From positions 1 through 64,000 of the forward strand of contig CAJXYJ010000001.1 in assembly GCA_913063255.1 (NCBI GenBank): DNA of 64,000 bases, written 5' to 3'. A program made the translations under genes and the position numbers. The notes beneath the pieces are model-generated. The model made no database searches and was not told the DNA's origin. It worked only from the letters and a program-made list of their open reading frames with translations. Below, piece after piece: positions 26,173 through 35,623 of the stretch. Each line of letters begins with the position of its first letter. Positions within the stretch are counted from its first letter, which is position 1. This stretch comes from an uncultured Flavobacteriales bacterium. Lineage in GTDB: Bacteria > Bacteroidota > Bacteroidia > Flavobacteriales > Flavobacteriaceae.

Positions 26173-27042
26173 TTAATCGTCAACGTAGGTAAACTCTACA
26201 GAACAAGGAAGGTCACGGCCTACATAGCCTTGGCCTGCCAATGTATTAGGAAAGTTAGTGTACGTATAATTGTTTACTCTAAGGCTAAAGGTATAGGGCA
26301 TATCCGCTGTGAGGTATTCGGTATAAACAACAGAGGAATAATGAGGTATACCCTCAGTTAATACCCCCTCTATATCATTGTAGACGCCATAGGCATGCAT
26401 ATAAATCCAGCCATCAGCGAATGTTTCTATATTTGCCGTAGGGTCAATTATATTTGTTGCTCCTTGAGAAAAAAAGAATACAAAATCACCTTCTGTAGAA
26501 CCCATAGATATTAAATTTCCAGCGTAGTAATTGTTAATTTGACCAGCAGCAAAATTAGTACTCACCATAATTTTATATATGCCCGAGTACTTAGGAGTAA
26601 ATGTCTGGTTTACTAATCCTGTAATGCCATCGGAATTGGTATTGACAGTAGAGGCAGTCGTAAGTGATCGACGTGTAGGTCTTACTAGGGCTGTCTGATC
26701 AAATTTGCTGTAATCCTCTCTAATAAATTGTCCAACCCATTTAGCACCGTCCCAAACATACAAACCTGGATATACATCGTTAGCTCCGGTTTGGGATTTA
26801 TAGGTATTATAAACCGTGGTTCCTACCGCTAGATTGGGACCATTTGTATTTACCACGGGTGCTTCAACTATCGTACTAGATAGAGCAACTCTTGGGTAAA
26901 CTAAGCCTTGGGTACTTGTATTTAAGTGCATTGCGCCTTCAGGAGCTGTAGTATTTACCCCCACTTGTGCATACGTCAAGTTTGACATTGCAAAGCAAGC
27001 TAGTAGCGCCAAGATGATATGAAAATTAAAAGTTGTATTCAT
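26173..27042 (-). CDS. Secreted VG(V/I)NT-type protein, triplet A copy 3
   Basis: 289 residues from the ATG at 27042, which begins the signal peptide MNTTFNFHIILALLACFAMS ending at TYA; a longer start at 27078 overlaps the upstream gene. The mature N-terminus QVGVNTTAPEGAMHLNTSTQGLVYPRVAL is the short motif found at the heads of Bacteroidota surface fibres and tail-fibre-like proteins. The body has YVWDGAKWVGQF, FTPKYSGIYKIMVSTNF and a conserved end (PCSVEFTYVDD). Paralogous to the next two genes. No T9SS tail. Function unknown. Confidence 0.75.
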   Translation of the reverse strand: MNTTFNFHIILALLACFAMSNLTYAQVGVNTTAPEGAMHLNTSTQGLVYPRVALSSTIVEAPVVNTNGPNLAVGTTVYNTYKSQTGANDVYPGLYVWDGAKWVGQFIREDYSKFDQTALVRPTRRSLTTASTVNTNSDGITGLVNQTFTPKYSGIYKIMVSTNFAAGQINNYYAGNLISMGSTEGDFVFFFSQGATNIIDPTANIETFADGWIYMHAYGVYNDIEGVLTEGIPHYSSVVYTEYLTADMPYTFSLRVNNYTYTNFPNTLAGQGYVGRDLPCSVEFTYVDD

Positions 27043-27070
27043 GCTAATTGTAATATTTTTTAAAATCCTA

Positions 27071-27949
27071 TTACTCACCTATATATGTGAACTCTATAGT
27101 ACATTTAATGTTATTGGTTACGGTAATATACCCCCTACCATCGATGCCTGCACCTATGTTTCCATCTTCTTCAAAGCCTGGGGCATTTTCTTGGTTAAAA
27201 TTTAAACTAAACGTGTAGGTGTTGTTTGTTTCAAGTTCGGACTCCATAACATAAAAGGTTTGGGTGTAATTATTAGTATAAATACTGTGATCTGTAGCAG
27301 GGTTGTTAAATAGATCGTCAGTATTGTATCCAGAAAAAGAACGGGCATTAATTGTTTTTGGCGTACCCCCATTAAAGGTAAATGTAAATTCCCCTTCTTC
27401 GGCACCAAAATTAACATATTGAGTACCTGTAGGTGCATCTATCGCACCGCCTCCATAATGAACCGTTAGTTTAATTTTGTAACTTCCATTGTATTTAGGA
27501 CTAAAAGGATAATTTGAAGTGACATCAAAAAGGATGGCTTCGTCTCCTAACAACGAAGAAGGTCTTGTATTGGTAGCTAACGAAATTTGCTCAAAGATTA
27601 TGTTGTCTCTTTTACTAAACTGTGGCACCCAAACAGAACCATTCCAAACATAAATACCAGGATAGACACTATTGGCTATATTGGTTGGGGTGTTGGTATT
27701 GGTATTGTACACGGTTGTACCTTGAACAATAACATTTGAACTCGATGGATTAGGGTTGTTGATTTCTTGAACGGTTACATCGTCTAAGGCAACCACAGGA
27801 TATACAAATCCATTTTTGATGTTCGAAATTCCTGTGGCACTACTAATATCTAGCGCACCTTCGGGTGTAGCCGTGTTTACTCCAACTTGAGCAAAAATAG
27901 ACGGCGCTATTGCGAGGAATGATATGAAAAGAAATGTTTTGAACTTCAT
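27071..27949 (-). CDS. Secreted VG(V/I)NT-type protein, triplet A copy 2
   Basis: 292 residues with signal peptide (AIAPSIFAQ) and the same layout as its neighbours: QVGVNTATPEGALDISSATG, then GTTVYNTNT, YPGIYVWNGSVWVPQFSKRD, FSPKYNGSYKIKLTVHYGGG and the end IKCTIEFTYIGE. The central part is predicted to be a C1q/TNF-like jelly roll by its strand pattern (KYNGSYKIKLTV ... FTFTFNGGT), which is only a guess. 14 bases after copy 1, likely one operon. Confidence 0.75.
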   Translation of the reverse strand: MKFKTFLFISFLAIAPSIFAQVGVNTATPEGALDISSATGISNIKNGFVYPVVALDDVTVQEINNPNPSSSNVIVQGTTVYNTNTNTPTNIANSVYPGIYVWNGSVWVPQFSKRDNIIFEQISLATNTRPSSLLGDEAILFDVTSNYPFSPKYNGSYKIKLTVHYGGGAIDAPTGTQYVNFGAEEGEFTFTFNGGTPKTINARSFSGYNTDDLFNNPATDHSIYTNNYTQTFYVMESELETNNTYTFSLNFNQENAPGFEEDGNIGAGIDGRGYITVTNNIKCTIEFTYIGE

Positions 27950-27963
27950 GCTTAATTTATTTA

Positions 27964-28872
27964 TTATTCACCAATAAAACTTACTTCAACGGTGCAGGGA
28001 GTATCAAACCCAACGTGGCCATCTCCACCATCAAAACCAGCCGCACCCATACCGTCAGAGTTACCATTATCTCCTTCACCATCAAAAGCAAAGGCTGTGT
28101 CTTGAGTAAACGTTAAAGATATAGGGGTTGGAACACCCGCTGTAAGTACTTCGTAAAAAACCACCGTATATTGTTTCCAAATACCAAAATAAATTCCATT
28201 TCCAGGAGAACTTGCCCCACCACTGTTATTCTTTTCGTAGGCAAGAGAATAGGAACCTACAGTAATTGTTTTTGTGGTACCGTTAAAAGTAATTGTAAAA
28301 TCACCTGTCATCCTTGCAATGTTCATTTCGCCATTACTTCTATCCGCAGGGGGACCAGTCGTTGTAGGATTCTTAGTGATGCCACCTCCAAAATTAACGT
28401 TTACTTCAATGCGATAGGTACCTGTAAATTCGGGAGTAAATGTTTGGCCGTTCACACCATTTATACTTCTAGGTGTATTGGATCGAGTACGCATATTCTG
28501 CACACTTTGTTCGTATAACACATATTGCTTTTTACTAAATTGAGATAACCATTGTGTACCATCCCATACGTATATTCCTAGTGCAACATCATCAGAAACA
28601 CCTACAACGGTTCCATTTGAAGTTGCGTTCGTATTATAGACCACAGTACCTATTGCTAGCGAGCCACTACCGTCTGGATTGGCAACGGGGGATTCTTGAT
28701 ATCTGTCTTCTAATGCTACGACGGGAAGCACAACCCCTTGCGTGCTACTCTCTACATCCAAAATCCCATTTGGAGTTAAGGTGCCTATACCTACTTGACC
28801 AATGGCATGTATAAATATAAAACCAATAATAAAGAGACTAATAAAGTTTTTATTTACATTCTTAAAGTTCAT
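27964..28872 (-). CDS. Secreted VGIGT-type protein, triplet A copy 1
   Basis: 302 residues, first gene of the minus-strand triplet. Signal peptide to IGQ, then QVGIGTLTPNGILDVESSTQGVVLPVVAL, GTVVYNTNATSNG, ALGIYVWDGTQWLSQFSKKQYVLYEQ, FTPEFTGTYRIEVNVNFGGG and the end PCTVEVSFIGE. Gly-rich loop GEGDNGNSDGMGAAGFDGGDGHVG near the C-terminus. The three copies share order and ends but differ in the middle, as expected of old tandem duplicates. Surface or extracellular role assumed from the signal peptide only. Confidence 0.75.
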   Translation of the reverse strand: MNFKNVNKNFISLFIIGFIFIHAIGQVGIGTLTPNGILDVESSTQGVVLPVVALEDRYQESPVANPDGSGSLAIGTVVYNTNATSNGTVVGVSDDVALGIYVWDGTQWLSQFSKKQYVLYEQSVQNMRTRSNTPRSINGVNGQTFTPEFTGTYRIEVNVNFGGGITKNPTTTGPPADRSNGEMNIARMTGDFTITFNGTTKTITVGSYSLAYEKNNSGGASSPGNGIYFGIWKQYTVVFYEVLTAGVPTPISLTFTQDTAFAFDGEGDNGNSDGMGAAGFDGGDGHVGFDTPCTVEVSFIGE

Positions 28873-29108
28873 ATAAAAGGGGGAAAAGTATATTGTTAAT
28901 TATATGCAATTATACAAATATTAACTAATATAAAGCAAATGAAAGCTATACGTTATAAGATAAATAAAAAACAGCTAATGTTTAAAAAAAATAACACTTC
29001 CAGGATATTTTATAGTATTAAGTAAATATTAATAGATAGTCTAAAATATTTTGAACTTAAACTATTTCAAATCAACTTGTTTTTCTATTTTGCGCAAAAA
29101 TTTAATTA

Positions 29109-30029
29109 TTGTTTTCTAATAAATTAGATATAAAAAATCGTAAAATTCCTTTAGAAGAGTTTTTCGATTCAAATTGTTCTCTTTTTGTTAAAAGGGAAGA
29201 TAATTTACACCCTGATATTTCTGGAAATAAATATCGAAAATTAAAATATAATTTACTTGAAGCCAAAAAACTAGAAGAAAACACCCTTTTAACTTTTGGT
29301 GGTGCTTTTTCAAATCATATTTCAGCTGTTGCTGCAGCAGGAAAAGAATTTAATTTTAAAACTATTGGCGTAATAAGAGGGGAAGAATTAATTCATAAAA
29401 TAGAGTCGAACGCCACATTATCCTTTGCTGAAAAATGTGGAATGAAATTTCATTTTATTTCTAGGGAAGAATATCGGCAAAAAGAAGAAATTGAATTTAT
29501 TGAGAATTTGAAAAATATTTTTGGTAATTTTTATTTAATTCCAGAAGGAGGAACTAATAATTTAGCGATAAAGGGATGTGAAGAAATTCTAACAGCAATC
29601 GACAATGAATTTGATTATATCTGTTCTCCAGTTGGAACAGGCGGGACTTTAGCTGGTTTAATTAAATCTTCTCTACCACATCAAACTGTGATAGGATTTT
29701 CAGCATTAAAAGGAACATTCCAATCTTCAGAAATAGAAAAATATACTCCTAAAACTAATTATAAAATCATCGATGATTATTGTTTTGGAGGGTATGCTAA
29801 AATAGATGAGCAACTTATTCGTTTTATAAATAACTTTAAAGAAAAAACAAATATTCCCTTGGATCCAGTTTATACAGGAAAAATGTTATTTGGGATATTA
29901 GACCTTATAGATAAAGGAATGATAAAGCAAAATAGCCGTATTTTAGCAATCCACACTGGAGGCTTGCAAGGAATAATAGGAATGAATCAATTATTGAAAA
30001 AGAAAAATTTACCTCAAATAATATATTAA
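29109..30029 (+). CDS. ACC deaminase / D-cysteine desulfhydrase family
   Basis: Fold-type II PLP enzyme of 306 residues. PLP lysine in ISGNKYRKLKYNLLEA (about Lys41), LTFGGAFSNHISAVAAAGKEF, and the phosphate loop SPVGTGGTLAGLI. In Bacteroidota these 1-aminocyclopropane-1-carboxylate-deaminase-like proteins are often D-cysteine desulfhydrases; the substrate cannot be read from sequence. Start is TTG at 29109, the only start before the conserved N-terminus. The next gene begins directly after its stop. Confidence 0.85.
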   Translation: MFSNKLDIKNRKIPLEEFFDSNCSLFVKREDNLHPDISGNKYRKLKYNLLEAKKLEENTLLTFGGAFSNHISAVAAAGKEFNFKTIGVIRGEELIHKIESNATLSFAEKCGMKFHFISREEYRQKEEIEFIENLKNIFGNFYLIPEGGTNNLAIKGCEEILTAIDNEFDYICSPVGTGGTLAGLIKSSLPHQTVIGFSALKGTFQSSEIEKYTPKTNYKIIDDYCFGGYAKIDEQLIRFINNFKEKTNIPLDPVYTGKMLFGILDLIDKGMIKQNSRILAIHTGGLQGIIGMNQLLKKKNLPQIIY

Positions 30030-30866
30030 ATGTTTCAAAATTTTATAAAATTATTTTTTATCACTATAATTTTGCTTAGTAGCTGTAAATCGAAAAAAAA
30101 GATTGCATCAAGTAACAATAAAACAAAACCAAAAACAGAACGTGTTGTAAAGAAACCTAAGTCAACAAATGCTAATAGTAAAATTACAACTACTAAAATT
30201 AAGCCCACTCCAAAAAACGCTTCTTATACCGAGATTGTAGCAATTTACATTGATAATTATAGTACAATTGCTAAAGAAGAAATGGTGCAATATGGTATTC
30301 CAGCAAGCATTACATTGGCACAAGGAATATTAGAAAGTGGTGCAGGAAGGGCAGAGTTAAGTAAAAAGTCGAACAATCATTTTGGAATTAAATGTCATAA
30401 AGGATGGACAGGAGAACGCGTATATCATGATGATGATGAATTGCAAGAATGTTTCAGAAAATATAAAGATCCAAAATATTCATTTAGAGATCATTCATTA
30501 TTTTTAACACAACGAAGTCGCTATGAAGATCTGTTTTCTTATAAAAAAGACGATTATAAATCTTGGGCAAAAGGATTGCGAAAAGCTGGATATGCTACAG
30601 ACCCTAAGTATCCTCAAAAATTAATTAGTATCGTGGAAAAGTATAAGCTTTATACTTTTGATGATGAAGTTTTAGGAAAGAAGTCTAAAAAGAAAAACAA
30701 AAATGACCCTAAAGTTAAAACCTATATTGTTGAAAAGGGAGATACGCTTTATAGCTTATCTAGAAAATTTAATGTTACTGTAGATTCCTTAAAAGAATAT
30801 AATGGTTTAGAATCTAATACAATTTCAATAGGACAAGAATTGTATATACATTTAATTAATAACTAA
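30030..30866 (+). CDS. Glucosaminidase-LysM lipoprotein
   Basis: Peptidoglycan hydrolase of 278 residues. Lipobox LLSSC (Cys19), basic linker 20-70, GH73-type glucosaminidase domain about 75-215 (ITLAQGILESGAGRAELSKKSNNHFGIKCHKGWTGE, the Glu of LESGAG being the expected catalytic acid, then FRKYKDPKYSFRDHS and YATDPKYPQKLI), and a C-terminal LysM (YIVEKGDTLYSLSRKFNVTVDSLKEYNGL...GQELYIH). Acts in the periplasm on the cell wall. ATG abuts the previous stop, so both are co-transcribed up to the terminator at 30872. Confidence 0.9.
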   Translation: MFQNFIKLFFITIILLSSCKSKKKIASSNNKTKPKTERVVKKPKSTNANSKITTTKIKPTPKNASYTEIVAIYIDNYSTIAKEEMVQYGIPASITLAQGILESGAGRAELSKKSNNHFGIKCHKGWTGERVYHDDDELQECFRKYKDPKYSFRDHSLFLTQRSRYEDLFSYKKDDYKSWAKGLRKAGYATDPKYPQKLISIVEKYKLYTFDDEVLGKKSKKKNKNDPKVKTYIVEKGDTLYSLSRKFNVTVDSLKEYNGLESNTISIGQELYIHLINN

Positions 30867-30871
30867 AAATT

Positions 30872-30921
30872 ATTCCTATAAAAAAAGACTGTCTTAATAG
30901 ACAGTCTTTTTTTATAGGAAT
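30872..30921. terminator. Strong bidirectional terminator
   Basis: 22-bp perfect stem with a 6-base loop (TTAATA), including AAAAAAAGACTGTC / GACAGTCTTTTTTT. Serves the converging genes ending at 30866 and 30934. Core AAGACTGTC shared with the terminator at 18834-18878. Confidence 0.92.
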
Positions 30922-30933
30922 AAGAAAAATAGT

Positions 30934-31284
30934 TTATTGCTCTAAAGAGCTAAGCCATTTAGCATATTGTTTTTCATTTAAAGTAGTTTTCATAGCTTTC
31001 ATAAAAACATCATCTGTTTTCTTTTTGTCTGCTGCTACTTGCGAATTATTAATGTCTTTTCCATTAACAAGCTTTCTGTAATTCACTTCTTTAGTAACAA
31101 AAGCTCTATATAATGTTCTACTTTGATCTCCAGATAAGCCTAATTGTGTTGTAAGTTCTGCAACTTGAGTTTTAGCAACAACTTCAGGTCTTGTTTCATC
31201 TTCTGATAAACTTTGAGCTGAAATAGTTTGTACGCTAAGCATCATTACAAATGCAAATGCAATAAGGGATAATAATTTTTTCAT
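30934..31284 (-). CDS. Small secreted Spy/CpxP-like helical protein
   Basis: 116 residues: signal peptide 1-23 (QTISAQ), then an all-helical charged body with KTQVAELTTQLGLSGDQSRTLYRAFVTKEVNYR and LNEKQYAKWLSSLEQ. The 'aeLt..LgLs..Q...ly' pattern is common in small Bacteroidota periplasmic proteins that resemble Spy/CpxP chaperones, but the LTxxQ motifs are not complete, so the role is uncertain. Monocistronic by position. Confidence 0.65.
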   Translation of the reverse strand: MKKLLSLIAFAFVMMLSVQTISAQSLSEDETRPEVVAKTQVAELTTQLGLSGDQSRTLYRAFVTKEVNYRKLVNGKDINNSQVAADKKKTDDVFMKAMKTTLNEKQYAKWLSSLEQ

Positions 31285-31361
31285 TTTATTTTAATTTAGG
31301 TTACTAATTTAATAATTTTAGATTCTATAATCCAAGAATTAAGCCAAAAAAGTTAATAAAA

Positions 31362-32393
31362 TTAATCTTCTATAGCTTCTAAGTATTCTAATAACATTAC
31401 TACAGCTTCATCATGTACCAAACTTCTACCTATTTGAGGCATCAAATATGTTGGTACAGTACTTTGAACTCGACTTTCAATTTGTCCTCTATGTGAGTAA
31501 ATACCAGTGGTTTCGAAATCGGTTTCAAGTCTGAAATCTAATAAAAATCCTGTAGGGACATATCCTCCTGGTAAATGACAATGCGCACAATTAATATCGA
31601 TATAGCCTCTTCCTCTTTCAAAAATATCGAAATTAGCTTCATCTTCCCAGTCTGGTAATACTGTTACTTCTGAAACATCTGACAATCCTTCTAGTAATCC
31701 TTCATTAATAAAAAATTGCAATTGATTCATATTGATTTCACCATTTTGTGGATTGAAATTCATATTTCTCAATTTTGGCCCAATTGGCACTTTTTCCTCA
31801 TAAATATGATGACAAGTGATGCAATCATCATTTGCTGGAATTTGATAGGTAATATCTTGTGTAATTCCTTCTGCATTTAAATAACTGATTGAAACTTGAC
31901 TGCTATTATCGGTATAAATTGCATCCGTCTGATCCTCATTCCATTTGTAATTTCCTATCTTCCATGTGCCTTCGGTCTTTATTAAAACGCGTGTTTCAAT
32001 AATTATTTTATTTGAAGAGGTATTGCTTTCATCTTCATAATAATAAAATGTTTTTGAAATTAAGGTGTTGTCAGGAAAATCGGGTAAATTACTACTTCCA
32101 TTATACTGCATTGCTTCTCCTTCTGGTAGGCGTAGGAGTCTTTGTTTATGTGCGTAATCTGTAAAAAGCTTGCTGTTTAACTCAAATAAATGAACATCTT
32201 CAGCAGGAGTTAAATCAGATAATAATCCACCATAAACTCCCATGTCTGATAAATTAGTTTCGAAAGTTAATGGGATTATAGGATCTGGTTCGCCATCGTC
32301 TGTAGCAACATATCCATCATCATCACTTCCGCAAGAAGTTGTTATTAAAGCCAATACAGATAAGCCTAGAATAAAATACTTTTTCATTTTCAT
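31362..32393 (-). CDS. Diheme c-type cytochrome-like lipoprotein (SO2930-like)
   Basis: 343 residues. Lipobox ALITTSC (Cys21), Asp-rich linker, a beta-rich domain (ISKTFYYYEDES...IIIETRVLIKTEGTWKIGNYKWNEDQTDAIY), then two heme motifs, CITCH near residue 190 and CAHCH near residue 268, and VPTYLMPQIGRSLVHDEAVVMLLEYLEAI. Layout and wording fit the SO2930/HNE_0200-type family, proposed by recall without a search. Probably periplasm-facing lipoprotein in electron transfer; partner unknown. Confidence 0.7.
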   Translation of the reverse strand: MKMKKYFILGLSVLALITTSCGSDDDGYVATDDGEPDPIIPLTFETNLSDMGVYGGLLSDLTPAEDVHLFELNSKLFTDYAHKQRLLRLPEGEAMQYNGSSNLPDFPDNTLISKTFYYYEDESNTSSNKIIIETRVLIKTEGTWKIGNYKWNEDQTDAIYTDNSSQVSISYLNAEGITQDITYQIPANDDCITCHHIYEEKVPIGPKLRNMNFNPQNGEINMNQLQFFINEGLLEGLSDVSEVTVLPDWEDEANFDIFERGRGYIDINCAHCHLPGGYVPTGFLLDFRLETDFETTGIYSHRGQIESRVQSTVPTYLMPQIGRSLVHDEAVVMLLEYLEAIED

Positions 32394-32568
32394 TAAATTT
32401 TCGCCTAAAATACAAATTTGAAATAAACGAAAGCAGTTTTTAGAAATATTTAAGAGTTTCCTTTAAAGATTTTATTAAAGGTATTGCGTTATTTTAAAAT
32501 TAGGGTCTTGATAATTTTTAATTAAAATGGTTTGCATTTTAACCAACGGATATTTTGTGCTAAGAAAA

Positions 32569-32904
32569 TTATTTAAGGATTCGACTTAATCCATTGAAAA
32601 GATTTTTTTCTAATATTTCATAAGATCCGTCAGATAGAAACAATTCTTTTATTTCGTTGAATAAAGTTTCTTTTTCATCTTTTGAGTAGCCATGCTTCTC
32701 CATAGAATAAAGCATTTTTTGTATACTTTCATAATCGCTACTCTTAGTCACTTCAAATTGAATTTTCTCAAAATGATCTATTTTAATTTTTGACTTAATA
32801 TAATCTGTTTCTTGTTTTGATACTACAAAATCAGCTTGTGAACAATACATTAATATATATGCTTTTAACTCATCTTTTGACCAGTTCGTTTCAAATTCAT
32901 TCAT
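32569..32904 (-). CDS. TerB-like helical protein
   Basis: 111 residues, no signal peptide, predicted all-helical. WSKDELKAYILMYCSQADFVVSKQETDYIKSKI and a KHGYSKDEKETLFNEIKELFLSDGSYEILEKN second half resemble the tellurite-resistance TerB fold with its acidic loops, though weakly. Cytoplasmic, alone between two convergent/minus genes. Function unknown. Confidence 0.6.
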   Translation of the reverse strand: MNEFETNWSKDELKAYILMYCSQADFVVSKQETDYIKSKIKIDHFEKIQFEVTKSSDYESIQKMLYSMEKHGYSKDEKETLFNEIKELFLSDGSYEILEKNLFNGLSRILK

Positions 32905-33149
32905 TTTTTAAAATTTTAAATAAGGATTAATTAACATCAATAAGCTATATAGTATTATAGCATAATAATATTCATAAAATTAATGCTTTTTGTTTAATCT
33001 GAATTAAATAATCTTACTAATTTACTTTATTAATCAATGTTATGATTAGGTTATCTATTAATAGGGCAATAAATTTGAAACCGTAAAATAAAAAGAAAAA
33101 AGAGAGTGCCTAAAAGTGATAGATGAAGAATGACTCCTTAAATAAAAAA

Positions 33150-34463
33150 TTACGGTCTTCTATTCTTCTTTAATTTTGAGTTTATAGCAAAAAAAACTAC
33201 AGTTAGAAATATGATGGACAAACCTACAGCAATCATTTTATTTAATGATAAATTAGAAAGGAACCAAAGGATGGCGATTGAGGATAATATAGGAATAGTA
33301 GCTCCTCCAGGAATTCTAAAGGATTTTGAATCTGTATTATAACGATCTTTTCTTCTTAATTTAATAACAGCAATAGATATCCCTAACGCGATAAGTAATG
33401 AAGTTGCACTAGAAAGGATGGCCAATTCCTTAAATCCCCCAGCAATGGAAAATAAAAAGCATAAACTGGCATAAACTATAATCGAAATATGCGGTGTTAA
33501 GTATTTAGAATGAATATCAGATAATTTTTTAATTGGAATTACTTGATCTAATGAAGCTGCAAAAAAGATTCTTGGAGTACTTAAAACCTTAGAACTTACA
33601 TTTCCAAACATAGAAACAGCAGCCCCTATGGTTAGTAGGGTGAAACCAATAGGACCTATAATTTTATTTGCAACTTCTCCTAAAGGGTTTTCAATAAATA
33701 AAGGTAATGTATCTCCCAAGACTCCTTGTGCTACAGTTTGGATAATTATATATATTATCAATATAATTAAGGTGCTTAAAAGAATAGCACGAGGAATTGT
33801 TTTTTGAGGATTTTTAACTTCTCCATTTACCGAAAGAGCCGATCCAGCGCCTGAAAAGGCAAAGAAAAGGATAAGAGAAGTTGTGCCAATTTGCTGAAGT
33901 GATGGAGCTGTTTCCCATTGTAGATTCACTAAGGAAACGTCTTTAAATCCAATTAATACAAGTAATAATAGAGGACTAAGCTTTATTAGGGTAATCATTT
34001 TAACAAGCCCAACTCCTTTTTTAAGTCCGAGGATATTTATATAAGCCAATCCGCCAAACAGGAAAAGAAAAAATAGAACCTTAATAAAAGGGTTTTCATG
34101 GATTTGAAATATTTGAGATATAATATTAATAATTGCATTTGCAACTGCTGCTGTTCCAGTAATGTTTGAGAATAAAAATAGAATAGCAGTTAAGAATCCA
34201 GCATAATGACCAAAAGACCTTTCTATATATGTATAAACGCCACCGGTAGCTGTAATCTTGCTTCCAACTTCTGCAAAACATAACATAATTAATGTGATTA
34301 AAACCCCACAAAATATATAAGCTAAAATACTTGCAGCTCCAAGATCTGCAGCAACAATAGCTGGCAATACAAATATTCCTGCTCCAATTATAATATTAAT
34401 GATGTTTGCACTTAAACCTATAAGTCCGATTTCTCTTTTTAAACTTTTCTTAGGATCATTCAT
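33150..34463 (-). CDS. APC-family amino acid permease
   Basis: 437 residues with about 12 hydrophobic helices. The start LIGLSANIINIIIGAGIFVLPAIVA carries the GAGIF motif of the APC superfamily substrate site, and FFAFSGAGSALSVNGEVKNPQKTIPRAI is the TM6-loop region typical of amino acid/polyamine antiporters. Inner membrane. Substrate not predictable. No operon partner; next gene is divergent. Confidence 0.85.
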   Translation of the reverse strand: MNDPKKSLKREIGLIGLSANIINIIIGAGIFVLPAIVAADLGAASILAYIFCGVLITLIMLCFAEVGSKITATGGVYTYIERSFGHYAGFLTAILFLFSNITGTAAVANAIINIISQIFQIHENPFIKVLFFLFLFGGLAYINILGLKKGVGLVKMITLIKLSPLLLLVLIGFKDVSLVNLQWETAPSLQQIGTTSLILFFAFSGAGSALSVNGEVKNPQKTIPRAILLSTLIILIIYIIIQTVAQGVLGDTLPLFIENPLGEVANKIIGPIGFTLLTIGAAVSMFGNVSSKVLSTPRIFFAASLDQVIPIKKLSDIHSKYLTPHISIIVYASLCFLFSIAGGFKELAILSSATSLLIALGISIAVIKLRRKDRYNTDSKSFRIPGGATIPILSSIAILWFLSNLSLNKMIAVGLSIIFLTVVFFAINSKLKKNRRP

Positions 34464-34750
34464 TAGGGTAAGATATAAATATTATTTAAAGCAATAGTTC
34501 TTCGTTTATTAATTAGAGGCAATTTATAATCTAATAATCGCCATTTTTAGATTATAAAAAGTAGCACATCTCCTATTATTTTCGACTAGCGAAAATAAAA
34601 AAAGGGTAATCATGTTTTGTGATATATTTTTCATATAAATCATTCCTTTAATTTATAATTCACTTATATTAATTACTCAACTTTAGATAGTTATAATAAC
34701 TTGTAATATTAATTGTATATTTATATTCTAATTATATTTTATTTCAATAA
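34464..34750. other. Divergent promoter region before the TIR gene
   Basis: Very AT-rich 287-base gap between the permease and TIR genes. It holds ATTTTCG/CGAAAAT (34578-34596) and an ATAATCTA/TAGATTAT inverted repeat upstream of it. No TAnnTTTG box was found near the TIR start. Confidence 0.5.
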
Positions 34751-35611
34751 ATGGATTCTGAGTTAATTTTTGTGAGTTATTCAAGTAAGGATAGACCGTT
34801 TGCTTTAGAATTCAGTCAGGAATTAGAACTTTTAGGTGCCAATATTTGGATCGATCAAAATAGTATACAGCTGGGTCAGAATTGGGATAATGCTATAGAA
34901 GATGCCTTAGAGACTGCAGACACATTTTTACTCCTAATCTCACCCACGGCAGTAGATTCTCAAAACGTTCAGGACGAAGTATCCATTGCAAAAGAAAATA
35001 ATAAGAAACTTATCCCAGTATTAATTATGCCTTGTGAACTTCCAATGCGTTGGAAACGACTACAATTTGCCGACCTTACAAAAAATGCAGACAAGGCAAT
35101 AAAAGATATAGTGGATGAGCTTGGTTTGCAATTGGAAGCAACTTCAAATTTAAAAAACGTTTTGTCATTAATTGGCTTGTCAGAAATGTCTCCAGATCAA
35201 ATAGTAAAGAATTCTGATAAACAAAAAATGTCTGAGCAAAAATTAGAAGACGAATTGGAACATCTGTTAATTTCAAATGAGGAAATTGATAGCGCTATTG
35301 TTATGCATAAAAAGGGAATTAAAAAAAGTAAACAACTTATGGTAATGGTAGTTCTTGGAAGTTTAATTTTATTAAGTGTATTATTATTTATTGATATAGC
35401 ATTTCCTTTATGGATGATAATAATAGGATGTTTGTCTATAAATTTATTAGCTATAAGACCAGTTGCAAGCATTAGGAAGCGAGATGGGAATATTGATCTT
35501 ATGGATCTTTTAAAACTTAAAAGAGATCGCTTAGTTAGAATTATAAATAAATTGAACGAAAAAGAAATTGAAAACTTTAATCAAGAATTCTTTGATTATA
35601 TTAAAATTTAA
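34751..35611 (+). CDS. TIR-domain membrane protein
   Basis: 286 residues. TIR domain at about 4-128: LIFVSYSSKDRPFALEFSQEL, NIWIDQNSIQLGQNWDNAIEDALETADTFLLLISPTAV, and VQDEVSIAKENNKKLIPVLI, the usual bacterial TIR order (beta-A, BB loop, box with conserved Glu). Then a helical linker (130-192), two membrane helices (about 196-215 and 218-236) with a very short loop, and a cytoplasmic basic/acidic helical tail to 286. Bacterial TIR domains often cut NAD+ in antiphage signalling; whether this one is catalytic cannot be decided here. 12 bases separate it from its partner gene. Confidence 0.85.
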   Translation: MDSELIFVSYSSKDRPFALEFSQELELLGANIWIDQNSIQLGQNWDNAIEDALETADTFLLLISPTAVDSQNVQDEVSIAKENNKKLIPVLIMPCELPMRWKRLQFADLTKNADKAIKDIVDELGLQLEATSNLKNVLSLIGLSEMSPDQIVKNSDKQKMSEQKLEDELEHLLISNEEIDSAIVMHKKGIKKSKQLMVMVVLGSLILLSVLLFIDIAFPLWMIIIGCLSINLLAIRPVASIRKRDGNIDLMDLLKLKRDRLVRIINKLNEKEIENFNQEFFDYIKI

Positions 35612-35623
35612 AACATTATTTCA

